DNA from: Odiellus spinosus
Taxonomy: Eukaryota > Arthropoda > Arachnida > Opiliones > Phalangiidae
Assembly (NCBI GenBank): GCA_963920705.1
Contig: OY987232.1
Span: forward strand, 2,666,001 to 2,730,000
Length of the DNA stretch: 64,000 bases
Direction of reading: 5' to 3'
Translations under genes and position numbers: made by a program
Part shown: positions 1 to 14,810 of the stretch, piece after piece
How the letters are laid out: each line of letters opens with the position of its first letter
Numbering within the stretch: position 1 is the stretch's first letter
Notes under the pieces: generated by a model
Seen by the model: only the letters and a program-made list of their open reading frames with translations
Told to the model about the DNA's origin: nothing
Databases searched by the model: none

Positions 1-1890
1 TATATACTTGGGAAATTTGTGAATCTATACTTGGGAAATTTATGAATCTATACTAGGAAAATTTGTGAATCTATACTTGGGAAATTTGTGGATCTATACT
101 TGGGAAATTTGTGGATCTATACTTGGGAAATTTGTGGATCTATACTTGGGAAATTTTGTGGATCTATACTTGGGAAATTTGAGGATCTATACTTGGGAAA
201 TTTGTGGATCCTACTTGGAAACTTTGTGAATCTATACTTTTAAAATTTGTGAATCTATCCTTATGAAATTTGTGAGTCTATACTTGGGGAATTTGTTAAT
301 CTATACTTGGGAAATTTGTTAATCTATACTTGGGAAATTTGTGAATCTATATTTGGAAAATTTGTGAATCTATACTTGGGAAATTCGTGAATCTATACTT
401 GGGAAATTTGTGGATCTATACTCAGGGAATTTGTGAATCTATACTTGAAGAATTTGTGAATCTATACTTGGGAAATTTGTGAATTTATACTTGGGAAATT
501 TGTGAATTTATACTTGGGAAATTTGTGCATCTATACTTGGGAAATTTGTGGATCTATACTTGGGAAATTTGTGAATCTATACTTGGAGAATTTGTGAATC
601 TATCCTTATGAAATTTGTGAATCTATACTTGGGAAATTTTTGAGTCTATACTTGGGAAATTTGTGAATCTATATTTGGAAAATTTGTGAATCTATATTTG
701 GAAAATTTGTGAATCTATACTTGGGAAATTTGTGAATCTATACTTGGGAAATTTGTGGATCTATACTTGGGAAATTTTGTGGATCTATACTTGGGAAATT
801 TGTGGATTTATGCTTAGGGAATTTGTGAATCTATACTTGGAAAATTTGTGAATCTATACTTGGGAAATTTGTGGATCTCTACTTGGAAAATTTGTGAATA
901 TATACTTTTAAAATTTGTGAATCTATCCTTAAGAAAATTTTGAATATATACTTGGGAAATTTGTGAATCTATACTTGGGAAATTTATGAATCTATACTAG
1001 GAAAATTTGTGAATCTATACTTGGGAAATTTGTGGATCTATACTTGGGAAATTTGTGGATCTATACTTGGGAAATTTGTGGATCTATACTTGGGAAATTT
1101 TGTGGATCTATACTTGGGAAATTTGAGGATCTATACTTGGGAAATTTGTGGATCTCTACTTGGAAACTTTGTGAATCTATACTTTTAAAATTTGTGAATC
1201 TATCCTTATGAAATTTGTGAATCTATACTTGGGAAATTTGTGAGTCTATACTTGGGGAATTTGTTAATCTATACTTGGGAAATTTGTTAATCTATACTTG
1301 GGAAATTTGTGAATCTATATTTGGAAAATTTGTGAATCTATACTTGGGAAATTCGTGGATCTATAATTGGGAAATTTGTGGATCTATACTCAGGGAATTT
1401 GTGAATCTATACTTGAAGAATTTGTGAATCTATACTTGGGAAATTTGTGAATTTATACTTGGGAAATTTGTGAATTTATACTTGGGAAATTTGTGCATCT
1501 ATACTTGGGAAATTTGTGGATCTATACTTGGGAAATTTGTGAGTCTATACTTGGAGAATTTGTGAATCTATCCTTATTAAATTTGTGAATCTATACTTGG
1601 GAAATTTTTGAGTCTATACTTGGGAAATTTGTGAATCTATATTTGGAAAATTTGTGAATCTATATTTGGAAAATTTGTGAATCTATACTTGGGAAATTTG
1701 TGAATCTATACTTGGGAAATTTGTGGATCTATACTTGGGAAATTTGTGGATCTATACTTGGGAAATTTGTGGATCTATACTTGGGAAATTTGTGAATTTA
1801 TACTTGGGAAATTTGTGCACCTAAATTTGGAAAATTTGTGAATCTATACTTGGAAAATTTGTGAATCTATCCTTATGAAATTTGTGAATC
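1..1890 (+). repeat. about 944-bp tandem higher-order repeat
   Basis: The order of monomer variants from position 1 is repeated from about 945. TATATACTTGGG at 1 recurs at 945, and the GAGGATC monomer at 181 recurs at 1,125, both 944 bp apart (41 monomers, one of them 24 bp). Later markers drift (CTCAGGGAA at 421 and 1,389) because monomers were gained or lost. The end is approximate. Confidence 0.7.
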
Positions 1891-4260
1891 TATACTTGGG
1901 AAATTTTTGAGTCTATACTTGGAAAATTTGTGAATCTATATTTGGAAAATTTGTGAATCTATATTTGGAAAATTTGTGAATCTATATTTGGAAAATTTGT
2001 GAATCTATACTTGGGAAATTTGTGAATCTATACTTGGGAAATTTGTGGATCTATACTTGGGAAATTTGTGGATCTATACTTGGGAAATTTGTGGATCTAT
2101 ACTTAGGGAATTTGTGAATCTATACTTGGAGAATTTGTGAATCTATACTTGGGAAATTTGTGAATCTATACTTGGGAAATTTGTGAATTTATACTTGGGA
2201 AATTTGTGCATCTATACTTGGGAAATTTGTGGATCTATACTTGGGAAATTTGTGGATCTATACTTGGGAAATTTGTGGATCTATACTTGGGAAATTTGTG
2301 GATCTATACTTGGGAAATTTGTGGATCTATACTTAGGGAATTTGTGAATCTATACTTTGGGGAATTTGTGAATCTAAACTTGGGAAATTTGTAAATCTAT
2401 ACTTGGGAAATTTTTGAATTTATATTTGAGAAATTTGTGCATCTATACTTGGGAAATTTGTGCATCTATACTTGGGAAATTTGTGGATCTATGTTTGGGA
2501 AATTTGTGGATTTATACTTAGGGAATTTGTGAATCTATACTTGGAAAATTTGTGAATCTATACTTGGAAAATTTGCGAATCTATACTTGGAAAATTTGTG
2601 AATATATACTAGGAAAATTTGTGAATCTATACTTGGTAAATTTTGAATCTATACTTGGGAAATTTGTGGATCTATACTTGGGAAATTTGTGAATCTATAC
2701 TAGGAAAATTTGTGAATCTATCCTTATGAAATTTGTGAATCTAAACTTGGGAAATTTGTGAGTCTATACTTGGGAAATTTGTGAATCTATATTTGGAAAA
2801 TTTGTGAATCTATATTTGGGAAATTTGTGAATCTATACTTGGGAAATTTGTGAATCTATACTTGGGAAATTTATGAATCTATACTAGGAAAATTTGTGAA
2901 TCTATACTTGGGAAATTTGTGGATCTATACTTGGGAAATTTGTGGATCTATACTTAGGGAATTTGTGAATCTACACTTGGGAAATTTGTGAATTTATACT
3001 TGGGAAATTTGTGCATCTATACTTGGGAAATTTGTGGATCTATACTTGGGAAATTTGTGGATCTATACTTGGGAAATTTGTGGATCTATACTTGGGAAAT
3101 TTGTGGATCTATTCTTGGGAAATTTGTGGATCTATACTTAGGGAATGTGTGAATCTATATTTAGGGAATGTGTGAATCTACACTTGGGAAATTTGTGAAT
3201 TTATACTTGGGAAATTTGTGCATCTATACTTGGGAAATTTGTGGATCTATACTTGGGAAATTTGTGGATCTATACTTGGGAAATTTGTGGATCTATACTT
3301 GGGAAATTTGTGGATCTATACTTGGGAAATTTGTGGATCTATACTAAGGGAATTTGTGAATCTATACTTGGGGAATTTGTGAATCTATACTTGGGAAATT
3401 TGTGAATCTATACTTGGGAAATTTTTGAATTTATATTTGGGAAATTTGTGCATCTATACTTGGGAAATTTGTGGATCTATACTTGGGAAATTTGTGGATC
3501 TATACTTGGGAAATTTGTGGATCTATACTTGGGAAATTTGTGGATCTATACTTGGGAAATTTGTGGATCTATACTTAGGGAATTTGTGAATCTATACTGG
3601 GGGAATTTGTGAATCTATACTTGGGAAATTTGTGAATCTATACTTGGGAAATTTTTGAATTTATACTTGGGAAATTTGTGCATCTATACTTGGAAATTTG
3701 TGGATCTATGCTTGGTAAATTTGTGGATCTATACTTGGGAAATTTGTGGATTTATACTTAGGGAATTTGTGAATCTATACTTGGAAAATTTGTGAATCTA
3801 TATTTGGAAAATTTGTGAATCTATACTTGGAAAATTTGTGAATATATACTAGGAAAATTTGTGAATCTATACTTGGGAAATTTGTAGATCTATACTTGGT
3901 AAATTTTTGGATCTCTACTTGAAAAATTTGTGAATCTATACTTGTAAAATTTGTGAATGTATCCTTATGAAATTTGTGAATCTATGCTTGGGAAATTTGT
4001 GAGTCTATACTTGGGAAATTTGTGAATCTATACTTGGGAAATTTGTGAATCTATATTTGGAAAATTTGTGAATCTATATTTGGGAAATTTGTGAATCTAT
4101 ACTTGGGAAATTTGTGAATCTATACTTGGGAAATTTGTGGATCTATACATGGGAAATTTGTGCATCTATACTTGGGAAATTTGTGGATCTATACTTGGGA
4201 AATTTGTGGATCTATACTTGGGAAATTTGTGGATCTATACTTGGGAAATTTGTGGATCTA

Positions 4261-6090
4261 TAGTTAGGGAATTTGTGAATCTATTCTTGGGGAATTTGTG
4301 AATCTATTCTTGGGGAATTTGTGAATCTATACTTGGGAAATTTGTGAATCTATACTTGGGAAATTTGTGAATTTATACTAGGAAAATTTGTGAATCTATA
4401 CTTGGAAAATTTGTGAATCTATACTTGGGAAATTTGTGAATCTATACTTGGGAAATTTGTGAATCTATACTTGAGAAATTTGTGAATCTATACTTTGGAA
4501 ATTTGTGAATCTATACTTGAGAAATCTGTGAATCTATACTTGAGAAATCTGTGAATCTATACTTGGGAAATTTGTGAATCTATACTTGGGAAATTTGTGG
4601 ATCTATACTTGTAAAATTTGTGGATCTATACTTGGGAAATTTGTGGATCTATACTTGGGAAATTTGTGGATCTATACTTGGGAAATTTTGTGGATCTATA
4701 CTTGGGATATTTGTGGATCTATACTTGGAAAATTTTTGGATCTCTACTTGGAAAATTTGTGAATCTATACTTGGAAAATTTGTGAATCTATCCTTATGAA
4801 ATTTGTGAATCTATACTTGGGAAATTTGTGAGTCTATACTTGGGAAATTTGTGGCTCTATACTTGGAAAATTAGTGGATCTATACTTGGGAAATTTGTGA
4901 GTCTATACTTGAAAAATTTGTGGATCTATACTTGGGAAATTTGTGAATCTATACTTGAGAAATTTGTGAATCTATACTTGGGAAATTTGTGAATCTATAC
5001 TTGGGAAATTTGTGGATCTATATTTGGGAAATTTGTGGATCTATACTTGGAAAATTTATTAATCTATATTTGGGAAATTTGTGGATCTATACTTGGGAAA
5101 TTTGTGGATCTATACTTGGGAAATTTGTGGATCTATACTTGGGAAATTTGTGGATCTATACTTGGGAAATTTGTGGATCTATACTTGGAAAATTTGTGGA
5201 CCTATAGTTAGGGAATTTGTGAATCTATTCTTGGGGAATTTGTGAATCTATTCTTGGGGAATTTGTGAATCTATACTTGGGAAATTTGTGAATCTATACT
5301 TGGGAAATTTGTGAATTTATACTAGGAAAATTTGTGAATCTATACTTGGAAAATTTGTGAATCTATACTTGGGAAATTTGTGAATCTATACTTGGGAAAT
5401 TTGTGAATCTATACTTGAGAAATTTGTGAATCTATACTTTGGAAATTTGTGAATCTATACTTGAGAAATCTGTGAATCTATACTTGAGAAATCTGTGAAT
5501 CTATACTTGGGAAATTTGTGAATCTATACTTGGGAAATTTGTGGATCTATACTTGTAAAATTTGTGGATCTATACTTGGGAAATTTGTGGATCTATACTT
5601 GGGAAATTTGTGGATCTATACTTGGGAAATTTTGTGGATCTATACTTGGGATATTTGTGGATCTATACTTGGAAAATTTTTGGATCTCTACTTGGAAAAT
5701 TTGTGAATCTATACTTGGAAAATTTGTGAATCTATCCTTATGAAATTTGTGAATCTATACTTGGGAAATTTGTGAGTCTATACTTGGGAAATTTGTGGCT
5801 CTATACTTGGAAAATTAGTGGATCTATACTTGGGAAATTTGTGAGTCTATACTTGAAAAATATGTGGATCTATACTTGGGAAATTTGTGAATCTATACTT
5901 GAGAAATTTGTGAATCTATACTTGGGAAATTTGTGAATCTATACTTGGGAAATTTGTGGATCTATACTTGGGAAATTTGTGGATCTATACTTGGAAAATT
6001 TATTAATCTATATTTGGGAAATTTGTGGATCTATACTTGGGAAATTTGTGGATCTATACTTGGGAAATTTGTGGATCTATACTTGGGAAA
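4261..6090 (+). repeat. 944-bp tandem higher-order repeat (2 copies)
   Basis: The marker TAGTTAGGG occurs at 4,261 and 5,205, exactly 944 bp apart. The run of CTTGAGAAATCTG monomers, the CTTGTAAAA monomer, the 24-bp monomer and the CCTTATGAAA-GAGTC cassette follow in the same order in both copies. The second copy loses the match near 6,090. A third, shorter copy begins at 9,879. Confidence 0.8.
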
Positions 6091-6324
6091 TTTTGTGGAT
6101 CTATGCTTGGGAAATTTGTGGATCTATACTTGGGAAATTTTTGGATCTCTACTTGGAAAATTTGTGAATCTATACTTGTAAAATTTGTGAATCTATCCTT
6201 ATGAAATTTGTGAATCTATGCTTGGGAAATTTGTGAGTCTATACTTGGGAAATTTGTGAATCTATACTTGGGAAATTTGTGAATCTATATTTGGGAAATT
6301 TGTGAATCTATACTTGGGAAATTT

Positions 6325-8170
6325 GTGGATCTATACTTGGGAAATTTGTGGATCTATACTTGGGAAATTTGTGCATCTATACTTGGGAAATTTGTGGATC
6401 TATACTTGGGAAATTTGTGGATCTATACTTGGGAAATTTGTGGATCTATACTTGGGAAATTTGTGGATCTATACTTGGGAAATTTGTGAGTCTATACTTG
6501 GAAAATTTGTGGATCTATACTTGGGAAATTTGTGGATCTATACTTGGGAAATTTTGTGGATCTATACTTGGGAAATTTGTGGATCTATACTTGGGAAATT
6601 TTTGGATCTCTACTTGGAAAATTTGTGAATCTATACTTGTAAAATTTGTGAATCTATCCTTATGAAATTTGTGAATCTATGCTTGGGAAATTTGTGAGTC
6701 TATACTTGGGAAATTTGTGAATCTATTCTTGGGAAATTTGTGAATCTATATTTGGAAAATTTGTGAATCTATATTTGGGAAATTTGTGAATCTATACTTG
6801 GGAAATTTGTGAATCTATACTTGGGAAATTTGTGGATCTATACTTGGGAAATTTGTGGATCTATACTTGGGAAATTTGTGCATCTATACTTGGGAAATTT
6901 GTGGATCTATACTTGGGAAATTTGTGGATCTATACTTGGGAAATTTGTGGATCTATACTTGGGAAATTTGTGGATCTATACTTGGGAAATTTGTGGATCT
7001 ATACTTGGGGAATTTGTGAATCTATACTTGGGAAATTTGTGAATCTATACTTGGGAAATTTGTGAATCTATACTTGGGAAATTTGTGAATTTATACTTGG
7101 GAAATTTGTGCATCTATACTTGGGAAATTTGTGGATCTATACTTGGGAAATTTGTGGATCTATACTTGGGAAATTTTGTGGATCTATACTTGGGATATTT
7201 GTGGATCTATACTTGGGAAATTTGTGAATCTATATTTGGGAAATTTGTGAATCTATACTTGGGAAATTTGTGGATCTATACTTGGGAAATTTGTGGATCT
7301 ATACTTGGGAAATTTGTGCATCTATACTTGGGAAATTTGTGGATCTATACTTGGGAAATTTGTGGATCTATACTTGGGAAATTTGTGGATCTATACTTGG
7401 GAAATTTGTGAGTCTATACTTGGAAAATTTGTGGATCTATACTTGGGAAATTTGTGGATCTATACTTGGGAAATTTTGTGGATCTATACTTGGGAAATTT
7501 GTGGATCTATACTTGGGAAATTTTTGGATCTCTACTTGGAAAATTTGTGAATCTATACTTGTAAAATTTGTGAATCTATCCTTATGAAATTTGTGAATCT
7601 ATGCTTGGGAAATTTGTGAGTCTATACTTGGGAAATTTGTGAATCTATTCTTGGGAAATTTGTGAATCTATATTTGGAAAATTTGTGAATCTATATTTGG
7701 GAAATTTGTGAATCTATACTTGGGAAATTTGTGAATCTATACTTGGGAAATTTGTGGATCTATACTTGGGAAATTTGTGGATCTATACTTGGGAAATTTG
7801 TGCATCTATACTTGGGAAATTTGTGGATCTATACTTGGGAAATTTGTGGATCTATACTTGGGAAATTTGTGGATCTATACTTGGGAAATTTGTGGATCTA
7901 TACTTGGGAAATTTGTGGATCTATACTTGGGAAATTTGTGGATCTATACTTGGGGAATTTGTGAATCTATACTTGGGAAATTTGTGAATCTATACTTGGG
8001 AAATTTGTGAATCTATACTTGGGAAATTTGTGAATTTATACTTGGGAAATTTGTGCATCTATACTTGGGAAATTTGTGGATCTATACTTGGGAAATTTGT
8101 GGATCTATACTTGGGAAATTTTGTGGATCTATACTTGGGATATTTGTGGATCTATACTAGGGAATTTTTT
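6325..8170 (+). repeat. 922-bp tandem higher-order repeat (2 copies)
   Basis: Long runs of GTGGATC monomers with a single GTGCATC monomer recur 922 bp apart (for example at 6,348 and 7,270, 6,809 and 7,731, 6,832 and 7,754). The spacing equals 40 monomers plus 2 bp. Because these runs lack the TGA of GTGAATC monomers, they create open frames of about 80-108 codons without an ATG start. I regard those as non-coding. Confidence 0.75.
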
Positions 8171-9878
8171 GGAGATCTACTTGGAAAATTTGTGAATCTA
8201 TACTTGGAAAATTTGTGAATCTATACTTGGGAAATTTGTGAATCTATACTTGGGAAATTTGTGAATCTATACTTGAGAAATTTGTGAATCTATACTTTGG
8301 AAATTTGTGAATCTATACTTGAGAAATCTGTGAATCTATACTTGAGAAATCTGTGAATCTATACTTTGGAAATTTGTGAATCTATACTTGGGAAATTTGT
8401 GGATCTATACTTGTAAAATTTGTGGATCTATACTTGGGAAATTTGTGGATCTATACTTGGGAAATTTGTGGATCTATACTTGGGAAATTTGTGGATCTAT
8501 ACTTGGGAAATTTGTGGATCTATACTTGGGAAATTTGTGGATCTATACTTGGGAAATTTATGGATCTATACTTGGGAAATTTGTGGATCTATACTTGGGA
8601 AATTTGTGGATCTATACTTAGGGAATTTGTGAATCTATACTGGGGGAATTTGTGAATCTATACTTGGGAAATTTGTGAATCTATACTTGGGAAATTTTTG
8701 AATTTATACTTGGGAAATTTGTGCATCTATACTTGGAAATTTGTGGATCTATGCTTGGTAAATTTGTGGATCTATACTTGGGAAATTTGTGGATTTATAC
8801 TTAGGGAATTTGTGAATCTATACTTGGAAAATTTGTGAATCTATATTTGGAAAATTTGTGAATCTATACTTGGAAAATTTGTGAATATATACTAGGAAAA
8901 TTTGTGAATCTATACTTGGGAAATTTGTAGATCTATACTTGGGAAATTTGTGGATCTATACTTGGGAAATTTTGTGGATCTATACTTGGGAAATTTGTGG
9001 ATCTATACTTGGGAAATTTGTGGATCTCTACTTGGAAAATTTGTGAATCTATACTTTTAAAATTTGTGAATCTATACTTGGGAAATTTGTGAGTCTATAC
9101 TTGGGAAATTTGTTAATCTATACTTGGGAAATTTGTGAATCTATATTTGGAAAATTTGTGAATCTATACTTGGGAAATTTGTGGATCTATACCTGGGAAA
9201 TTTGTGGATCTATACTTGGGAAATTTGTGGATCTATCCTTATGAAATTTGTGAATCTATCCTTATGAAATTTGTGAATCTATACTTGGGAAATTTGTGAG
9301 TCTATACTTGGGAAATTTGTGGATCTATACTTGGGAAATTTGTGGATCTATACTTAGGGAATTTGTGAATCTACACTTGGGAAATTTGTGAATCTATCCT
9401 TATGAAATTTGTGAATCTATACTTGGTAAATTTTGAATCTATACTTGGAAAATTTGTGAATCTATCCTTATGAAATTTGTGAATCTATACTTGGTAAATT
9501 TTTGGATCTCTACTTGAAAAATTTGTGAATCTATACTTGTAAAATTTGTGAATCTATCCTTATGAAATTTGTGAATCTATGCTTGGGAAATTTGTGAGTC
9601 TATACTTGGGAAATTTGTGAATCTATACTTGGGAAATTTGTGAATCTATATTTGGAAAATTTGTGAATCTATATTTGGGAAATTTGTGAATCTATACTTG
9701 GGAAATTTGTGAATCTATACTTGGGAAATTTGTGGATCTATACATGGGAAATTTGTGCATCTATACTTGGGAAATTTGTGGATCTATACTTGGGAAATTT
9801 GTGGATCTATACTTGGGAAATTTGTGGATCTATACTTGGGAAATTTGTGGATCTATACTTGGGAAATTTGTGGATCTA

Positions 9879-11820
9879 TAGTTAGGGAATTTGTGAATCT
9901 ATTCTTGGGGAATTTGTGAATCTATTCTTGGGGAATTTGTGAATCTATACTTGGGAAATTTGTGAATCTATACTTGGGAAATTTGTGAATTTATACTAGG
10001 AAAATTTGTGAATCTATACTTGGAAAATTTGTGAATCTATACTTGGGAAATTTGTGAATCTATACTTGGGAAATTTGTGAATCTATACTTGAGAAATTTG
10101 TGAATCTATACTTTGGAAATTTGTGAATCTATACTTGAGAAATCTGTGAATCTATACTTGAGAAATCTGTGAATCTATACTTGGGAAATTTGTGAATCTA
10201 TACTTGGGAAATTTGTGGATCTATACTTGTAAAATTTGTGGATCTATACTTGGGAAATTTGTGGATCTATACTTGGGAAATTTTGTGGATCTATACTTGG
10301 GATATTTGTGGATCTATACTTGGAAAATTTTTGGATCTCTACTTGGAAAATTTGTGAATCTATACTTGGAAAATTTGTGAATCTATCCTTATGAAATTTG
10401 TGAATCTATACTTGGGAAATTTGTGAGTCTATACTTGGGAAATTTGTGGCTCTATACTTGGAAAATTAGTGGATCTATACTTGGGAAATTTGTGAGTCTA
10501 TACTTGAAAAATTTGTGGATCTATACTTGGGAAATTTGTGAATCTATACTTGAGAAATTTGTGAATCTATACTTGGGAAATTTGTGAATCTATACTTGGG
10601 AAATTTGTGGATCTATACTTGGGAAATTTGTGGATCTATACTTGGAAAATTTATTAATCTATATTTGGGAAATTTGTGGATCTATACTTGGGAAATTTGT
10701 GGATCTATACTTGGGAAATTTGTGGATCTATACTTGGGAAATTTTGTGGATCTATACTTGGGAAATTTGTGGATCTATACTTGGGAAATTTTTGGATCTC
10801 TACTTGGAAAATTTGTGAATCTATACTTGTAAAATTTGTGAATCTATCCTTATGAAATTTGTGAATCTATGCTTGGGAAATTTGTGAGTCTATACTTGGG
10901 AAATTTGTGAATCTATACTTGGGAAATTTGTGAATCTATATTTGGGAAATTTGTGAATCTATACTTGGGAAATTTGTGAATCTATACTTGGGAAATTTGT
11001 GGATCTATACTTGGGAAATTTGTGGATCTATACTTGGGAAATTTGTGCATCTATACTTGGGAAATTTGTGGATCTATACTTGGGAAATTTGTGGATCTAT
11101 ACTTGGGAAATTTGTGGATCTATACTTGGGAAATTTGTGGATCTATACTTGGGAAATTTGTGAGTCTATACTTGGAAAATTTGTGGATCTATACTTGGGA
11201 AATTTGTGGATCTATACTTGGGAAATTTTGTGGATCTATACTTGGGAAATTTGTGGATCTATACTTGGGAAATTTTTGGATCTCTACTTGGAAAATTTGT
11301 GAATCTATACTTGTAAAATTTGTGAATCTATCCTTATGAAATTTGTGAATCTATGCTTGGGAAATTTGTGAGTCTATACTTGGGAAATTTGTGAATCTAT
11401 TCTTGGGAAATTTGTGAATCTATATTTGGAAAATTTGTGAATCTATATTTGGGAAATTTGTGAATCTATACTTGGGAAATTTGTGGATCTATACTTGGGA
11501 AATTTGTGGATCTATACTTGGGAAATTTGTGCATCTATACTTGGGAAATTTGTGGATCTATACTTGGGAAATTTGTGGATCTATACTTGGGAAATTTGTG
11601 GATCTATACTTGGGAAATTTGTGGATCTATACTTGGGAAATTTGTGGATCTATACTTGGGGAATTTGTGAATCTATACTTGGGAAATTTGTGAATCTATA
11701 CTTGGGAAATTTGTGAATTTATACTTGGGAAATTTGTGCATCTATACTTGGGAAATTTGTGGACCTATACTTGGGAAATTTGTGGATCTATACTTGGGAA
11801 ATTTTGTGGATCTATACTTG
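9879..11820 (+). repeat. dispersed copy of the 5.2-7.2 kb block
   Basis: From the TAGTTAGGG marker at 9,879 the variant order matches that from 5,205 at a constant offset of 4,674 bp (5,518 to 10,192 and 6,302 to 10,976). After one monomer loss the offset is 4,651 bp (6,809 to 11,460). The end is approximate. Confidence 0.7.
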
Positions 11821-13557
11821 GGATATTTGTGGATCTATACTTGGGAATTTTTTGGATCTCTACTTGGAAAATTTGTGAATCTATACTTGGAAAATTTGTG
11901 AATCTATACTTGGGAAATTTGTGAATCTATACTTGGGAAATTTGTGAATCTATACTTGAGAAATTTGTGAATCTATACTTTGGAAATTTGTGAATCTATA
12001 CTTGAGAAATCTGTGAATCTATACTTGAGAAATCTGTGAATCTATACTTGGGAAATTTGTGAATCTATACTTGGGAAATTTGTAGATCTATACTTGGGAA
12101 ATTTGTGGATCTATACTTGGGAAATTTTGTGGATCTATACTTGGGATATTTGTGGATCTATACTTGGAAAATTTTTGGATCTCTACTTGGAAAATTTGTG
12201 AATCTATACTTGGAAAATTTGTGAATCTATCCTTATGAAATTTGTGAATCTATACTTGGGAAATTTGTGAGTCTATACTTGGGAAATTTGTGGCTCTATA
12301 CTTGGAAAATTAGTGGATCTATACTTGGGAAATTTGTGAGTCTATACTTGAAAAATTTGTGGATCTATACTTGGGAAATTTGTGAATCTATACTTGAGAA
12401 ATTTGTGAATCTATACTTGGGAAATTTGTGAATCTATACTTGGGAAATTTGTGGATCTATACTTGGGAAATTTGTGGATCTATACTTGGAAAATTAATTA
12501 ATCTATATTTGGGAAATTTGTGGATCTATACTTGGGAAATTTGTGGATCAATACTTGGGAAATTTGTGGATCTATACTTGGGAAATTTTGTGGATCTATA
12601 CATGGGAAATTTGTGGATCTATACTTGGGAAATTTGTGGATCTATACTTAGGGAATTTGTGAATCTATTCTTGGGGAATTTGTGAATCTATTCTTGGGGA
12701 ATTTGTGAATCTATACTTGGGAAATTTGTGAATCTATACTTGGGAAATTTGTGAATTTATACTAGGAAAATTTGTGAATCTATACTTGGGAAATTTGTGG
12801 ATCTATACTTGTAAAATTTGTGGATCTATACTTGGGAAATTTGTGGATCTATACTTGGGAAATTTGTGGATCTATACTTGGGAAATTTTGTGGATCTATA
12901 CTTGGGATATTTGTGGATCTATACTTGGAAAATTTTTGGATCTCTACTTGGAAAATTTGTGAATCTATACTTGGAAAATTTGTGAATCTATCCTTATGAA
13001 ATTTGTGAATCTATACTTGGGAAATTTGTGAGTCTATACTTGGGAAATTTGTGGCTCTATACTTATAAAATTAGTGGATCTATACTTGGGAAATTTGTGA
13101 GTCTATACTTGAAAAATTTGTGGATCTATACTTGGGAAATTTGTGAATCTATACTTGAGAAATTTGTGAATCTATACATGGGAAATTTGTGGATCTATAC
13201 TTGGGAAATTTTTGGATCTATACTTGGGAAATTTGTGGATCTATACTTGGAAAATTTATTAATCTATATTTGGGAAATTTGTGGATCTATACTTGGGAAA
13301 TTTGTGGATCTATACTTGGGAAATTTGTGGATCTATACTTGGGAAATTTTGTGGATCTATACTTGGGAAATTTGTGGATCTATACTTGGGAAATTTTTGG
13401 ATCTCTACTTGGAAAATTTGTGAATCTATACTTGTAAAATTTGTGAATCTATCCTTATGAAATTTGTGAATCTATGCTTGGGAAATTTGTGAGTCTATAC
13501 TTGGGAAATTTGTGAATCTATACTTGGGAAATTTGTGAATCTATATTTGGGAAATTT

Positions 13558-14810
13558 GTGAATCTATACTTGGGAAATTTGTGAATCTATACTTGGGAAA
13601 TTTGTGGATCTATACTTGGGAAATTTGTGGATCTATACTTGGGAAATTTGTGCATCTATACTTGGGAAATTTGTGGATCTATACTTGGGAAATTTGTGGA
13701 TCTATACTTGGGAAATTTGTGGATCTATACTTGGGAAATTTGTGGATCTATACTTGGGAAATTTGTGAGTCTATACTTGGGAAATTTGTGGATCTATACT
13801 TGGGAAATTTTGTGGATCTATACTTGGGAAATTTGTGGATCTATACTTGGGAAATTTTTGGATCTCTACTTGGAAAATTTGTGAATCTATACTTGTAAAA
13901 TTTGTGAATCTATCCTTATGAAATTTGTGAATCTATGCTTGGGAAATTTGTGGGTCTATACTTGGGAAATTTGTGAATCTATTCTTGGGAAATTTGTGAA
14001 TCTATATTTGGAAAATTTGTGAATCTATATTTGGGAAATTTGTGAATCTATACTTGGGAAATTTGTGAATCTATACTTGGGAAATTTGTGGATCTATACT
14101 TGGGAAATTTGTGGATCTATACTTGGGAAATTTGTGCATCTATACTTGGGAAATTTGTGGATCTATACTTGGGAAATTTGTGGATCTATACTTGGGAAAT
14201 TTGTGGATCTATACTTGGGAAATTTGTGGATCTATACTTGGGAAATTTGTGAGTCTATACTTGGGAAATTTGTGGATCTATACTTGGGAAATTTTGTGGA
14301 TCTATACTTGGGAAATTTGTGGATCTATACTTGGGAAATTTTTGGATCTCTACTTGGAAAATTTGTGAATCTATACTTGTAAAATTTGTGAATCTATCCT
14401 TATGAAATTTGTGAATCTATGCTTGGGAAATTTGTGAGTCTATACTTGGGAAATTTGTGAATCTATTCTTGGGAAATTTGTGAATCTATATTTGGAAAAT
14501 TTGTGAATCTATATTTGGGAAATTTGTGAATCTATACTTGGGAAATTTGTGAATCTATACTTGGGAAATTTGTGGATCTATACTTGGGAAATTTGTGAAT
14601 CTATACTTGGGAAATTTGTGGATCTATACTTGGGAAATTTGTGCATCTATACTTGGGAAATTTGTGGATCTATACTTGGGAAATTTGTGGATCTATACTT
14701 GGGAAATTTTGTGGATCTATACTTGGGATATTTGTGGATCTATACTTGGGAATTTTTTGGATCTCTACTTGGAAAATTTGTGAATCTATACTTGGAAAAT
14801 TTGTGAATCT
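13558..14810 (+). repeat. 484-bp tandem higher-order repeat (about 2.5 copies)
   Basis: Equivalent points at 13,581, 14,065 and 14,549 are 484 bp apart, which is 21 monomers including one 24-bp monomer. The first two copies look almost identical; the third diverges part way. The same 484-bp spacing separates 10,976 and 11,460. Confidence 0.75.
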
